The notes under the pieces: model-generated
Database searches by the model: none
What the model was told of the DNA's origin: nothing
Seen by the model: only the letters and a program-made list of their open reading frames with translations
Made by a program: the position numbers and the translations under genes
Shown: positions 28,030 through 36,692 of the stretch, piece by piece
How the letters are laid out: every line of letters begins with the position of its first letter
Numbering within the stretch: position 1 is the stretch's first letter
Source: Halomonas cupida
Lineage (GTDB): Bacteria > Pseudomonadota > Gammaproteobacteria > Pseudomonadales > Halomonadaceae
Assembly: GCF_900142755.1 (NCBI RefSeq)
Contig: NZ_FRCA01000008.1
Coordinates: forward strand, 197,519-261,518
DNA length: 64,000 bases
Reading direction: 5' to 3'

Positions 28030-29396
28030 TGTTCTGCCTGCTCCCAGTCGCGCGCTGCCTGTTGACCTCGTTGCTGGTTGACCCCCAGACAGATGAGGAT
28101 GGCAATGATGAAGAAGGCCGCACAGAGCAGTACCGAGGCCTGCAGCCCGACCACCGACTGCAGCAGCCCGATGCCGATGATTCCCACCACCCCGGCGATC
28201 TTGTTGGCCAGCCCCCAGAAACCGAAGAACTCCGCTGACTTCTGCTGCGGAGAGAACAGGCCTACCAGTACCCGACTCGCCGACTGACTGGAGCCCAGAC
28301 TGAGCCCGGCCAGGCAACCAACGTAGAGAAACAGGTCCTGGGCATGCCAATTCAGCCCCAGGGTGTCATTGAGCCAGGTTGTGAGCTCTGGTGTGGCCCA
28401 GATGGCCAGTACCGCCAGCACCCACATCACCAGAGTAAGGAGATAAGTCACGCGCGTGCCGATCCGATCCTGAATGACGCCGAACCCCAGTGCTCCGATG
28501 GCAGCGGTGATCTGTACGATCACGAACATCAGGTTGCGCGTGGTGCTGTCCCACTCGACGACCTGCGCCCCATAGATGAAGGCGAAGGTGATGATGATGT
28601 AGACCCCAGCCATGGAGAACATCACCGAAATCAGAAACAGCCCCAGATCGCGAAAGCGCCGCAAATCATGCAGGGTACCGGAGACTCGCCGCCAGGCGAT
28701 CTGGCCGAAACTCGCTGGAACTGGATGCGGCTGGCCACGCTCCTTCAGCCACAGGAAGGTGGGTATGGCTGCCACCAGGAAAAATCCGGCAGCGAAGGGC
28801 CCGACCCAGCGGATGCGTTCGAAGTTCTCGACGGTGGTCTCGCCCAGTACCAGCAGCGTGAATCCTGCCGCCACCATGCCGCCGATATAGCCCAGCGCCC
28901 AGCCGAACCCGGAGATACTGCCCAGCTTTTCCGGTGGCCCCAACTCGGGCAGGAAGGCGGCGATGAAGGACTCTCCCATCGAGTAGGTATAGTTGGAGAT
29001 GATGATCAGGATCAGCCCCAGCACCACGTATCCCGGCTCGACAAAATAGAGCATGGCGCTGGTCGCCACGGTGGCCAGATAACTGATGAACAGGAAGCGT
29101 TTCTTCTCGGCGCGATAATCCATCACTGCGCCGCACAATGGGCCGGTGAGCACGACCAACAGGAAACTCACTGCCAGAGCGAAACTCCACAACAGATTGG
29201 CGAGCCGGAAGTTGTCGCCACGATCGCCGACGATAACCGTGGTGAACAGCTCACCGAACACCACGGTGATGATCAACAGCGTATAGGCCTGATTGGCGAA
29301 ATCGAACATCGCCCAGCCGAGAATCTCGCGTCGTGATGCCCGCGGAGCCATGGTGCTCGGGGAGGATGTCATGGAGGGTGCATCGGTTGGGCTCAT
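28026..29396 (-). CDS. UMF1/Atg22-like MFS transporter
   Basis: A 456-residue major facilitator with about twelve helices. The N-terminal WAMFDFANQAYTLLI and the segment TYSMGESFIAAFLPELGPPE with SGFGWALGYIGG are marks of the UMF1 (Atg22-like) group, a poorly characterised set of efflux or amino-acid-type carriers. ATG 29396 is chosen because AGGATGG stands about 6 bases upstream. It is coupled by a four-base overlap to the TauE/SafE gene, suggesting the two serve one export task. Confidence 0.88.
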   Translation of the reverse strand: MSPTDAPSMTSSPSTMAPRASRREILGWAMFDFANQAYTLLIITVVFGELFTTVIVGDRGDNFRLANLLWSFALAVSFLLVVLTGPLCGAVMDYRAEKKRFLFISYLATVATSAMLYFVEPGYVVLGLILIIISNYTYSMGESFIAAFLPELGPPEKLGSISGFGWALGYIGGMVAAGFTLLVLGETTVENFERIRWVGPFAAGFFLVAAIPTFLWLKERGQPHPVPASFGQIAWRRVSGTLHDLRRFRDLGLFLISVMFSMAGVYIIITFAFIYGAQVVEWDSTTRNLMFVIVQITAAIGALGFGVIQDRIGTRVTYLLTLVMWVLAVLAIWATPELTTWLNDTLGLNWHAQDLFLYVGCLAGLSLGSSQSASRVLVGLFSPQQKSAEFFGFWGLANKIAGVVGIIGIGLLQSVVGLQASVLLCAAFFIIAILICLGVNQQRGQQAARDWEQAEH

Positions 29397-29560
29397 TGCG
29401 CCATCCTGTTGGCTGGGAAGAGCCCAGGATACCAGCATGGTGCGGTGTCCGCTAAGGGCTATGCGTCAGGGTAATGCATTTCCGCCTTTTGCCTGCCGAC
29501 TGGATAGCGGGATTCAGTCCGACCAGCCTGGCTGCTAATCTCCCTCCATTGCTTTCCCCA

Positions 29561-29738
29561 TTATTAACCCGGCATGCTTTCATGTTGGGTTAATAGCGGC
29601 ACAGGGCCGTGCCGCCGCCGGCCATCAGGCCGACGCGAGACCGCACCACACCAGCAGATCCGCGCATCTGCGCCAGTGTGGTGCGGACGACAATCAAATC
29701 GATCAGGATGAGCTATTTGATTGCCATATTGATAATAG
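29561..29738 (+). repeat. Dispersed hairpin element, copy C (full length)
   Basis: A full-length copy running from TTATTAACCCGGCATGC to GATAATAG. It contains an AACCC/GGGTT stem around CATG, a GCGGCAC/GTGCCGC stem, a GGCC/GGCC arm pair and a long GCACCACAC/GTGTGGTGC stem, then the conserved ATCAGGATGAGCTATTT end. It fills the gap between the MFS gene and the LuxR gene and may carry or disturb the LuxR promoter. Confidence 0.85.
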
Positions 29739-29760
29739 AATCTGACGACCGGGTACCTAC

Positions 29761-30582
29761 ATGACCCCCACGGATCTGCTGGCCTGCAGCGCAGGCCAGG
29801 AGTGGCACCAACGCCTTGCTGCACTGTTCCTCGGTGCCGCGGACGCCGACCTGCCGCGCCGTCTCGAACAGGCACTGCACGATCTGGCCGCCTTCGACAC
29901 CATCATTCTGCATGCCTACCGGGGCCGCGGTCGCCCACTGGTAATTCATGACAATTATCCCGCGCACCGCCGCGAGCAGGGCGTCGACCGATATCTCAGC
30001 CGTGTCTATCTGCTGGACCCGATCTTCCAGGCCATCGAGTCCGGCATCGACAGCGGTGGCCATCGATTGCGCGACCTGGCCCCGGATCGCTTCGAGAGCA
30101 GTGAGTATTACGCCCATTACTACCGCGGGTTGGGCCTGAAGGATGAAGTCGGGCTCTTTGCGCGAGTGACGGAAGATACCGTGATGGTCGTGTCACTGGG
30201 GTTCGCGGCCGATGCCGGCAGTCTGACCCGTCGCCACCTCCAGGCGCTGCGTCACGTCACTCCAGTGGTGAGCGCCCTGCTGTTCCAGTTCTGGACCTGG
30301 CAACACACTCGCTTCGATGATGCCATGAACGAGATCGAGCCTGTGGATGCCGCCTTCTCCACCTTCGGTCAGGGGCAACTGACCCGACGCGAGCAGGAGA
30401 TCGTGCGCCTCCTGCTCGCCGGTCACTCCACCAAATCGGCTGCTCGTGAGCTCGGCATCAGCGACGGTACCGTCAAGGTACATCGCAAGCACCTCTACCA
30501 GCGCCTCGGAGTATCCAGCCAGGCCCAGCTGTTCCGCAGTTTCCTGGATCATGTGTCCGTGGTCTCGCGCCAGCAGCGCTGA
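29761..30582 (+). CDS. LuxR-family transcriptional regulator
   Basis: A 273-residue regulator with a C-terminal LuxR helix-turn-helix (LTRREQEIVRLLLAGHSTKS from about 210, then ELGISDGTVKVHRKHLYQRL). The N-terminal about 190 residues have no recognised signal-binding family by eye. It is convergent with the M20 amidohydrolase gene (eight bases between them) and stands at one end of the agmatine-type cluster, so it may regulate it. The start lies 22 bases after hairpin element copy C. Confidence 0.87.
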   Translation: MTPTDLLACSAGQEWHQRLAALFLGAADADLPRRLEQALHDLAAFDTIILHAYRGRGRPLVIHDNYPAHRREQGVDRYLSRVYLLDPIFQAIESGIDSGGHRLRDLAPDRFESSEYYAHYYRGLGLKDEVGLFARVTEDTVMVVSLGFAADAGSLTRRHLQALRHVTPVVSALLFQFWTWQHTRFDDAMNEIEPVDAAFSTFGQGQLTRREQEIVRLLLAGHSTKSAARELGISDGTVKVHRKHLYQRLGVSSQAQLFRSFLDHVSVVSRQQR

Positions 30583-30590
30583 TCACCGCA

Positions 30591-31856
30591 TCATGACGGA
30601 CGATTGGCGTGAGCGATGACGGCATCACACAGTACCTGAGTCCCCTGTCCGCACTGCTCCGGGCTCGAGTATTCAGCCTCGTTGTGACTGATGCCATCAC
30701 GGCAAGGCACAAAGATCATCGCCGTCGGCGCCACTCGGGCCACATAGACGGCGTCATGGCCAGCGCCACTCATCATCCGGCGGTGAGGCAACTGGCGCTG
30801 ACGTGCTGCGGCCTCCACGGCGTCAATACAAGCATCATCAAAACTGACCACCGGTGAAGCCCAGATACGTTGACATTGTGTCGACACACCGAAGGCTTCC
30901 TCTATCGACACCACTTCCTGTTCGAAACGTTGCTGCAGGGCATCGAGCTGGGCTTCATCACCATGGCGCAGGTCGACACTCAGGCACAATTCACCCGGCA
31001 CCACATTGCGAGAAGCCGAGGAAATGTCGAGCTGGCCGAAGGTCACCCTGGTGGCACCACTGGAATCCTCCAGCGCATGAGCATACAGGCGGTCGATCAG
31101 GCGCGCCGCTGCCGCCAGTGCATCATGGCGATAGGCCATGGGGGTCGGCCCGGCATGCGAATTCTGCCCCTTGATGGTCAGGTCGAACCAACGCATGCCC
31201 TGAACCCCGCTGACCACCCCGATCGCCTCCTCGCATTCCTCCAACACGGGGCCCTGCTCGATATGCAGTTCGAAGTAGCTGTCCAGCCCCGGTTCACCCA
31301 CTTCAAGTTCGGCCCGGTAGTTCAGCCTCTCGAGTTCCTGTCCCATGGTGACTCCTGCGCTGTCGGCGATCGCCAGGGTATCGTCCAGCTTGAAGACACC
31401 CGCATAGGTACCGGATGCCACCATGGCCGGTGCGAAGCGGCTGCCCTCTTCATTGGTCCACACCACCAGTTCCAGCGGTCGTTCGGTGACCACCCCCGCA
31501 TCGGCGAGGGTACGCAGCACCTCGAGGCCTCCAAGAACACCGAGAATGCCATCGAAGCGCCCACCCAGAGGCTGGGTATCCAGATGGCTGCCCATGGCCA
31601 CAGGAGGCAGGTCGTTACGTCGACCTTCACGGCGGATGAACAGGTTGCCGATCGGGTCCAGTCGCCACCGGCAGCCCAGTGCCTCGCACCACTCGAGCAG
31701 CAACCGTCGCCCGGCATCATCCTCATCGGTCAGCGCCAGGCGGCAACTACCGCCCCCCGCCGTAGGGCCGATCTCAGCCATGGCCATGAGACTATCCCAT
31801 AGACGTTCGTCGTCGATGTCCAGTGCCTTGCCGTGTAAAGAAACGCCAGTGGTCAT
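30591..31856 (-). CDS. M20-family Zn-dependent amidohydrolase (allantoate / N-carbamoyl-amino-acid hydrolase type)
   Basis: A 421-residue peptidase M20 enzyme. Metal-site motifs are GSHLDTQPLGGRFDG (His91, Asp93, Asp102) and WTNEEGSRFAP (Glu136-Glu137), followed by GQNSHAGPTPM of the dimerisation/lid domain and the C-terminal GAGHDA (His). The family hydrolyses ureido or carbamoyl groups (allantoate, N-carbamoyl-L-amino acids, ureidoglycine). ATG 31856 has AGGAG about 9 bases upstream. A 16-bp tandem array begins 18 bases upstream. It is divergent from the aminotransferase of the agmatine-type cluster. Confidence 0.88.
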   Translation of the reverse strand: MTTGVSLHGKALDIDDERLWDSLMAMAEIGPTAGGGSCRLALTDEDDAGRRLLLEWCEALGCRWRLDPIGNLFIRREGRRNDLPPVAMGSHLDTQPLGGRFDGILGVLGGLEVLRTLADAGVVTERPLELVVWTNEEGSRFAPAMVASGTYAGVFKLDDTLAIADSAGVTMGQELERLNYRAELEVGEPGLDSYFELHIEQGPVLEECEEAIGVVSGVQGMRWFDLTIKGQNSHAGPTPMAYRHDALAAAARLIDRLYAHALEDSSGATRVTFGQLDISSASRNVVPGELCLSVDLRHGDEAQLDALQQRFEQEVVSIEEAFGVSTQCQRIWASPVVSFDDACIDAVEAAARQRQLPHRRMMSGAGHDAVYVARVAPTAMIFVPCRDGISHNEAEYSSPEQCGQGTQVLCDAVIAHANRPS

Positions 31857-31873
31857 CCGCAATTGCTCCTGTT

Positions 31874-31966
31874 GTTGTGAGAGTTCGTGGTTGTGAGAGT
31901 TCGTGGTTGTGAGAGTTCGTGGTTGTGAGAGTTCGTCGTTGTGGGAATTCGTGGTCCGAGAATTCG
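31874..31966. repeat. 16-bp tandem repeat array in the divergent promoter region
   Basis: Units at 31874, 31890, 31906, 31922 and 31938 read GTTGTGAGAGTTCGTG with small changes in the last two, plus a partial sixth. The array sits between the divergent M20 hydrolase and aminotransferase starts, just upstream of the hydrolase ribosome site. Confidence 0.9.
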
Positions 31967-32124
31967 CTGCGTGGAGCACTGCCAGGTAAAGCACTGCTCC
32001 GTGACCAGCAGAATGTAGAGAAGAGTAGGGAGTTGCACCGTACCGATGACATACCCCCATAAGGATATGTCACATGCATGTCACCCGCAGAGAGACTGAG
32101 GCCATCTCAACAGGAGGCCCAGCA

Positions 32125-33594
32125 ATGACAACTTCAACGCCAACGCCAACGCCAACGCCAACGTCAAGAACGCAGACAACATCTACACCTCAGGATCAGA
32201 AAGCCCGAACAGCAGACCTCGATGCTGAAACACTGTGGCGCCAGGACCGCGACCACTTTATCCATCCCTTCACCGATTTCAGTCAGTTCCATGACAAGGG
32301 CTGCGAGATGATCACCGACAGCGATGGCATCTACGTCGAAGACGTACACGGCAATCGCTTCATTGATGGCATCGCCGGACTATGGTGCGTGAACGTCGGC
32401 CACGGACGCCGCGAAATCGCCCAGGCCATGGCCGATCAGGCCAGTCGCATGGCCTACTTCTCGACCTTCAACAACCTGTCGAATGCCCCGGCATCGCAAC
32501 TCGCAGCGAAGCTGGCCGAGCTGGCCCCTGCTCACCTCAACCATGTGTTCTATACCTGTGGCGGCTCCACCGCCAACGATGCCACCATTCGTCTGGTGCA
32601 CTACTACTTCAACCGTCTGGGCAAACCCAACAAGAAGCGTATCCTGTCGCGTCGCAACGCCTACCATGGCACCACCTACCTGGCCGCCAGCCTGACGGGC
32701 ATCGAGAGCAACAACTGGTCCTTCGACACCCTCAGCGAGCTGGTCACGCACCTAAGCGAGGCCAACCTCTACCGGCGCCCCGAGGGCATGAGTGAAAGCG
32801 AGTACTGCGACCACCTGGTCAACGAGTTGGAAGCTCATATCGCCAAGATCGGCGCCGATAATATCGCCGCGTTCATCGCCGAGCCGATCATGGGGGCAGG
32901 TGGTGTACTGATGGCCCCTCGCGGCTACCACAAGCGCATCCAGGCAGTATGTCGCGCCAACGACATTCTCTACATCGCCGATGAAGTGGTTACCGGCTTC
33001 GGCCGCCTCGGACATTTCTTCGCCTCTGAAGCGGTATTCGAGACCCAGCCGGACATCATCAACATCGCCAAGGGACTGTCTTCCGGTTACTCCCCACTGG
33101 GAGCAAGCCTGATCTCGGATGAGCTCTACGCGGTACTGGGAACGCCTCAGTGCAAGGGCGGAGTGCTGAGCACTGGCTTCACCTACTCCGGGCACCCAGT
33201 GAGCTGCGCCGCAGCACTGAAGAACATCGAGATCATGGAGCGCGAAGACATCTGCGCCAACGTCCGTGAAGTGGGGCCCTATCTTGAACAGTCGCTCAAG
33301 AGCCTGTCTCACCACACCACTGTCGGTGACGTGCGTGGCAGCAACTTCATGATGTGTCTCGAGAATGTTGCCGACAAGGCTACCGGAGAACTGCTGCCGG
33401 TCGAGGCACGCGTGGGTGACCGTGTCGCGGAAGAGGCCCAGAAACGCGGCCTGATCATCCGACCCGTGGGCCATCTCAACGTGATTTCACCGACCCTGAT
33501 CTGGAGTCGCGAAACGGTGGACACAGCCGTGACCATTCTCGACGAAGCCCTCTCTGCGACCACTGCGTCATTGAAGCGGGACGGTTTCATCTAG
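32125..33594 (+). CDS. Class III PLP-dependent aminotransferase (SpuC-like, polyamine or omega-amino-acid type)
   Basis: A 489-residue fold-type I aminotransferase. The PLP lysine is Lys316 in INIAKGLSSGYSP, preceded by IADEVVTGFGRLG with the cofactor-binding Asp; NAYHGTTYLAASLTG and AAFIAEPIMGAGG are further class III marks. Relatives transfer amino groups from putrescine, taurine or beta-alanine to pyruvate. The first 15 or so residues are Thr-Pro repeats encoded by a 6-bp tandem array (about 32136-32166), unusual for the family. AGGAGG precedes ATG 32125. Downstream lie the NhaC-type carrier and agmatine deiminase, which favours a polyamine substrate. Confidence 0.9.
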   Translation: MTTSTPTPTPTPTSRTQTTSTPQDQKARTADLDAETLWRQDRDHFIHPFTDFSQFHDKGCEMITDSDGIYVEDVHGNRFIDGIAGLWCVNVGHGRREIAQAMADQASRMAYFSTFNNLSNAPASQLAAKLAELAPAHLNHVFYTCGGSTANDATIRLVHYYFNRLGKPNKKRILSRRNAYHGTTYLAASLTGIESNNWSFDTLSELVTHLSEANLYRRPEGMSESEYCDHLVNELEAHIAKIGADNIAAFIAEPIMGAGGVLMAPRGYHKRIQAVCRANDILYIADEVVTGFGRLGHFFASEAVFETQPDIINIAKGLSSGYSPLGASLISDELYAVLGTPQCKGGVLSTGFTYSGHPVSCAAALKNIEIMEREDICANVREVGPYLEQSLKSLSHHTTVGDVRGSNFMMCLENVADKATGELLPVEARVGDRVAEEAQKRGLIIRPVGHLNVISPTLIWSRETVDTAVTILDEALSATTASLKRDGFI

Positions 33595-33659
33595 CCGCCA
33601 CCCCGGACATGTTGCAGGTCTCGGCCCGAGACGTCTGCACAAGACTTCGGCACAAGATC

Positions 33660-33698
33660 GGGAAGCGCTGCCCGACAATTTCCAACGCAGCGCTTCCC
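33660..33698. other. Strong intercistronic hairpin
   Basis: A perfect 12-bp inverted repeat (GGGAAGCGCTGC against GCAGCGCTTCCC) with a 15-base loop between the aminotransferase and NhaC-type genes. No T-run follows, so it is more likely a processing, stabilising or partial attenuation structure than a full terminator. Confidence 0.6.
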
Positions 33699-33731
33699 CA
33701 ATGCTCCCAATAACTAGAAAAGAGCCACCCT

Positions 33732-35078
33732 ATGGAAACCTATGGCATCTGGAGCCTGATCCCCACTCTGGTGGTGCTGGCCATGGCCATCATCACCCGG
33801 CGTACCATCGAATCCCTGCTCGCCGGCAGCCTCGTCGGGTTGTTGATGGTCGACCCCACCAAGGTGATCAGCCAGGGCTCCGATATCCTGTTGAATGTGC
33901 TCGGCAATGACACCGTCACCTGGATTATCCTCGTGTGTGGATTGTTCGGTAGCCTGATTGCACTCCTGGTGCGCACCGGTGGTGTCCTCAGTTTCGGCGA
34001 CGTCATGACCCGGCGCCTCACTTCACGTCGCCAAGGGCTGCTGACCACCTGGGTACTTGGCCTGGTGATCTTCGTCGACGACTACCTCAATGCCTTGACC
34101 ATCAGCGCCTCGATGAAGAAGATCACCGACCGTTATGGTGTGTCTCGCGAAAAGCTCGCCTATATCGTCGACTCCACTGCGGCGCCAATCTGCATTCTGG
34201 TGCCCTTCTCCACCTGGGCGGTCTTCTTCGCCGGCCTGTTGGAAGACAACAATGTAGCCGGCAACGGCATGGCACTGTATATCGAAGCCATTCCCTACAT
34301 GGCCTATGCCTGGGTGGCCGCTGCCATCGTCCCGCTGGTCGCGCTGGGCGTGATTCCCGATATCGGCCCGATGCGCACCGCCGAAATCCGTGCCGCCGGG
34401 GGGCAGCCAATCCCTGACGGTGGTGAGGAAAGTGCGCTGAAGATCGAGAGCAACGGCGACCAGCGCCCCCATCTGATCAACTTCCTGCTGCCGATCGCCA
34501 GCTTGATCCTGGCCACCTGGTACTTCGATATCGACATTCTGCGTGGTGTCATCGTGGCACTGGCGGTCACACTGGTGCTGATTGCCGCCCAGCGTCTGTT
34601 GAGCTTCGACGAGACCTTCGATACGGCTCTGGACGGCTTCAAGGCGATGATCATGCCACTCGGTACTCTGGTGGCTGGCTTTACCCTCAAGGAAGTCAAC
34701 GATCTGCTGGGACTGACCGAGGTCGTCATTCATGCCGTCCAGCCACTGATGACGCCAGGCCTGCTGCCTGCGGTGGTGTTCGTGACGATGGCCTTTCTGG
34801 CCTTTGCCACCGGCTCCTTCTGGGGCCTGTTTGCGGTCGCCATGCCCATCGTGCTGCCGCTGGCACAGAGCGTCGATGCCAACATGCCACTGGTCGTCGG
34901 TGCGCTGATCTCGGCCAGCGCCTTCGGCAGTCATGCCTGCTTCTACGGCGACTCGACGGTCCTTTCCGCTCAGGGTAGTGGCTGCAGTCCCATGGCCCAC
35001 GCTCTGACCCAACTGCCTTATGTGCTGATCGCCGCCAGCGTGGCGACGGTGATATTCCTGATCATTGGATTCGTGTGA
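33732..35078 (+). CDS. NhaC-family Na+/H+ antiporter-type transporter
   Basis: A 448-residue membrane protein with about eleven helices and the NhaC family core (TWVLGLVIFVDDYLNALTIS; IVDSTAAPICILVPFSTWAV; FATGSFWGLFAVAMPIVLP). NhaC-type proteins exchange Na+ for H+, and several relatives carry amino acids or amines instead. Placement between an aminotransferase and agmatine deiminase suggests uptake or exchange of the cluster's amine substrate; this is inference. Its stop overlaps the possible GTG of the agmatine deiminase gene. Confidence 0.87.
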   Translation: METYGIWSLIPTLVVLAMAIITRRTIESLLAGSLVGLLMVDPTKVISQGSDILLNVLGNDTVTWIILVCGLFGSLIALLVRTGGVLSFGDVMTRRLTSRRQGLLTTWVLGLVIFVDDYLNALTISASMKKITDRYGVSREKLAYIVDSTAAPICILVPFSTWAVFFAGLLEDNNVAGNGMALYIEAIPYMAYAWVAAAIVPLVALGVIPDIGPMRTAEIRAAGGQPIPDGGEESALKIESNGDQRPHLINFLLPIASLILATWYFDIDILRGVIVALAVTLVLIAAQRLLSFDETFDTALDGFKAMIMPLGTLVAGFTLKEVNDLLGLTEVVIHAVQPLMTPGLLPAVVFVTMAFLAFATGSFWGLFAVAMPIVLPLAQSVDANMPLVVGALISASAFGSHACFYGDSTVLSAQGSGCSPMAHALTQLPYVLIAASVATVIFLIIGFV

Positions 35079-35086
35079 GAACTGTC

Positions 35087-36199
35087 ATGGACAACATCAG
35101 CTCTACCTCTAGCCCAGCTCAGCAGGGCTGGTCGATGCCGGCGGAATTCGCCGCTCATGACGCCTGCTGGATGCTCTGGCCACAACGCCCCGATACGTGG
35201 CGCCTGGGCGCCAAACCCGCACAACAGGCCTTTGTCGATGTGGCAACGGCGGTCAGCGAAAGCGAAACCGTGATCGTTGGTGTCAATGATGACCAATATG
35301 AGAATGCGCGCTACCAATTGCCGGACCACATTCGTGTGGTCGAGCTGTCGAGCAATGATGCCTGGATGCGCGATGTCGGGCCAACCTTCGTGACTCACCC
35401 GCAGCATGGGCTGGCCATGATCGACTGGGAATTCAATGCCTGGGGCGGACTCAAGGGTGGGCTGTATTTTCCCTGGGACAAGGATCGCCGTATCCGCACC
35501 AAGATCGCTGAAATGCTTGGCGTACCGCGCTTCGAGGCGGGCGTGGTACTGGAAGGTGGCGCCATTCACGTCGATGGTGAGGGCACCTTGATCACCACTG
35601 AGGAGTGCCTGCTGAACCCCAACCGCAACCCCGGCATGAGCCGAACTGACATGGAGCGGATCCTCTCCGCCCAATTGGGTATCGATAAGGTCATCTGGTT
35701 ACCGAGAGGTTGTTACCTCGACGAAACCGATGGTCATGTGGATAACCTCTGTTGCTTTGTCGCCCCTGCCGAAGTTGCCCTGTCGTGGTGTGACGACAGT
35801 TCGGACCCTCAATACGTGATCTGCCGTGAAGCCCTGGAGGTGCTGGAGAAGGCCAGCGACGCCCGAGGCCGGCGCCTCAACGTACACCGTCTGCCTCAGC
35901 CTGGCCCCCTGTATATCGGTGAGGATGAGTCCAGCGGTATCGACCGTCTGTCCAGTTCACATCCACGGCAGCCGGGAGATCGTATGGCGGCTTCCTACAT
36001 CAATTTCTACATCGGCAACAGTGTCGTGGTGATGCCACTACTCGACCCGGCCCACGATGATGAGGCCCGCGAGGTGATCCAGCGCCTGTTCCCAGAGCGC
36101 CGCATCATCGGTGTCAACGCAAGGGAAATCCTGTTGGGGGGCGGCAATATTCACTGTATTACCCAACAACAGCCGCGAGCGCCCCTCAATGTCGGATAA
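35087..36199 (+). CDS. aguA: Agmatine deiminase
   Basis: A 370-residue agmatine deiminase (peptidyl-arginine-deiminase-like fold). Characteristic segments are NDAWMRDVGPTFV, WEFNAWGG, LEGGAIHVDGEGTLITTEEC, DETDGHVDNLCCFV and the C-terminal GGGNIHCITQ with catalytic Cys357. It converts agmatine to N-carbamoylputrescine and ammonia. ATG 35087 is used; GTG 35075, overlapping the previous stop, would add four residues. The usual partner AguB (a nitrilase-type amidase) is absent from the cluster, while an M20 amidohydrolase is present. Confidence 0.93.
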   Translation: MDNISSTSSPAQQGWSMPAEFAAHDACWMLWPQRPDTWRLGAKPAQQAFVDVATAVSESETVIVGVNDDQYENARYQLPDHIRVVELSSNDAWMRDVGPTFVTHPQHGLAMIDWEFNAWGGLKGGLYFPWDKDRRIRTKIAEMLGVPRFEAGVVLEGGAIHVDGEGTLITTEECLLNPNRNPGMSRTDMERILSAQLGIDKVIWLPRGCYLDETDGHVDNLCCFVAPAEVALSWCDDSSDPQYVICREALEVLEKASDARGRRLNVHRLPQPGPLYIGEDESSGIDRLSSSHPRQPGDRMAASYINFYIGNSVVVMPLLDPAHDDEAREVIQRLFPERRIIGVNAREILLGGGNIHCITQQQPRAPLNVG

Positions 36200-36240
36200 T
36201 ACCGACACCATTGTCGGAAATGTCTGTATTGTATTGAGGG
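36183..36240. other. Inverted repeats over the aguA stop codon
   Basis: CCCTCAAT and ATTGAGGG (36183-36190 and 36233-36240) bracket an inner CCGACA/TGTCGG hairpin. The structure covers the end of the deiminase gene and has no T-run. It may act in 3' end formation or mRNA stability. Confidence 0.45.
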
Positions 36241-36311
36241 TAACCGCTCACTAGCATGCCAGGGGTATATGAACTACCCCATTTCGGGGGACCATCAATG
36301 TGGAGAGACAC

Positions 36312-36548
36312 ATGAACAAATTCATTCCGACTCTGCTGCTGACTGCTTTCATGGGCCTGGCACTGACTGCCTGCGGCTATGGCACTGGTGAGCGCGCCCT
36401 GAGCGGTGCCGGCATCGGTGCTGCCGTTGGTGCCGGCGCTGCTGCCGCTACCGGAGGGGACGTCACCAAGGGCGCCGTCATCGGTGGTGGTGTTGGCGCA
36501 GCAACCGGTGCCGCCACCGACGCTGACGACATCAATCTCGATCGATAA
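36312..36548 (+). CDS. Small glycine-zipper lipoprotein
   Basis: A 78-residue precursor with a lipoprotein signal peptide (lipobox LTAC, Cys about residue 21), followed by a Gly/Ala-rich stretch of GxxxG steps (GAGIGAAVGAGAAAATGG, then GGGVGAATGAAT), the glycine-zipper pattern seen in small outer-membrane lipoproteins. GGAGA precedes the ATG. It is probably envelope-located and possibly stress-related, as for osmotically inducible relatives. It is monocistronic by position. Confidence 0.85.
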   Translation: MNKFIPTLLLTAFMGLALTACGYGTGERALSGAGIGAAVGAGAAAATGGDVTKGAVIGGGVGAATGAATDADDINLDR

Positions 36549-36611
36549 GCCATCGGGTCAGAGCTTCAACATCATGCTGGCGCTCGAGACCGTCCCACAG
36601 GGAAGTGGGGC

Positions 36612-36655
36612 GCTTGACCTTAGACTAGTGGTACAGGCTTGACCTTAGACTAGTG
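36612..36655. repeat. 19-bp perfect direct repeat, 25-bp period
   Basis: GCTTGACCTTAGACTAGTG occurs at 36612-36630 and again at 36637-36655, followed by the related hexamers GTACAG and ACTCAG. It lies between the glycine-zipper gene and the end of the extensin-like pseudogene. It looks like a recent local duplication. Confidence 0.85.
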
Positions 36656-36692
36656 ACTCAGAAAGCAACCGTGCTCATCGACACGGCGAAAA

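Noticed and set aside
28344..29336. A 330-codon open frame on the plus strand
   Set aside because: Antisense to the UMF1-type MFS gene; a His/Gln-rich product typical of a shadow frame.
31857..32060. N-terminal extension of the M20 hydrolase through the 16-bp array
   Set aside because: The extension is only translated repeat (NSHNHELSQ-like), while ATG 31856 has its own ribosome site and matches the family start.
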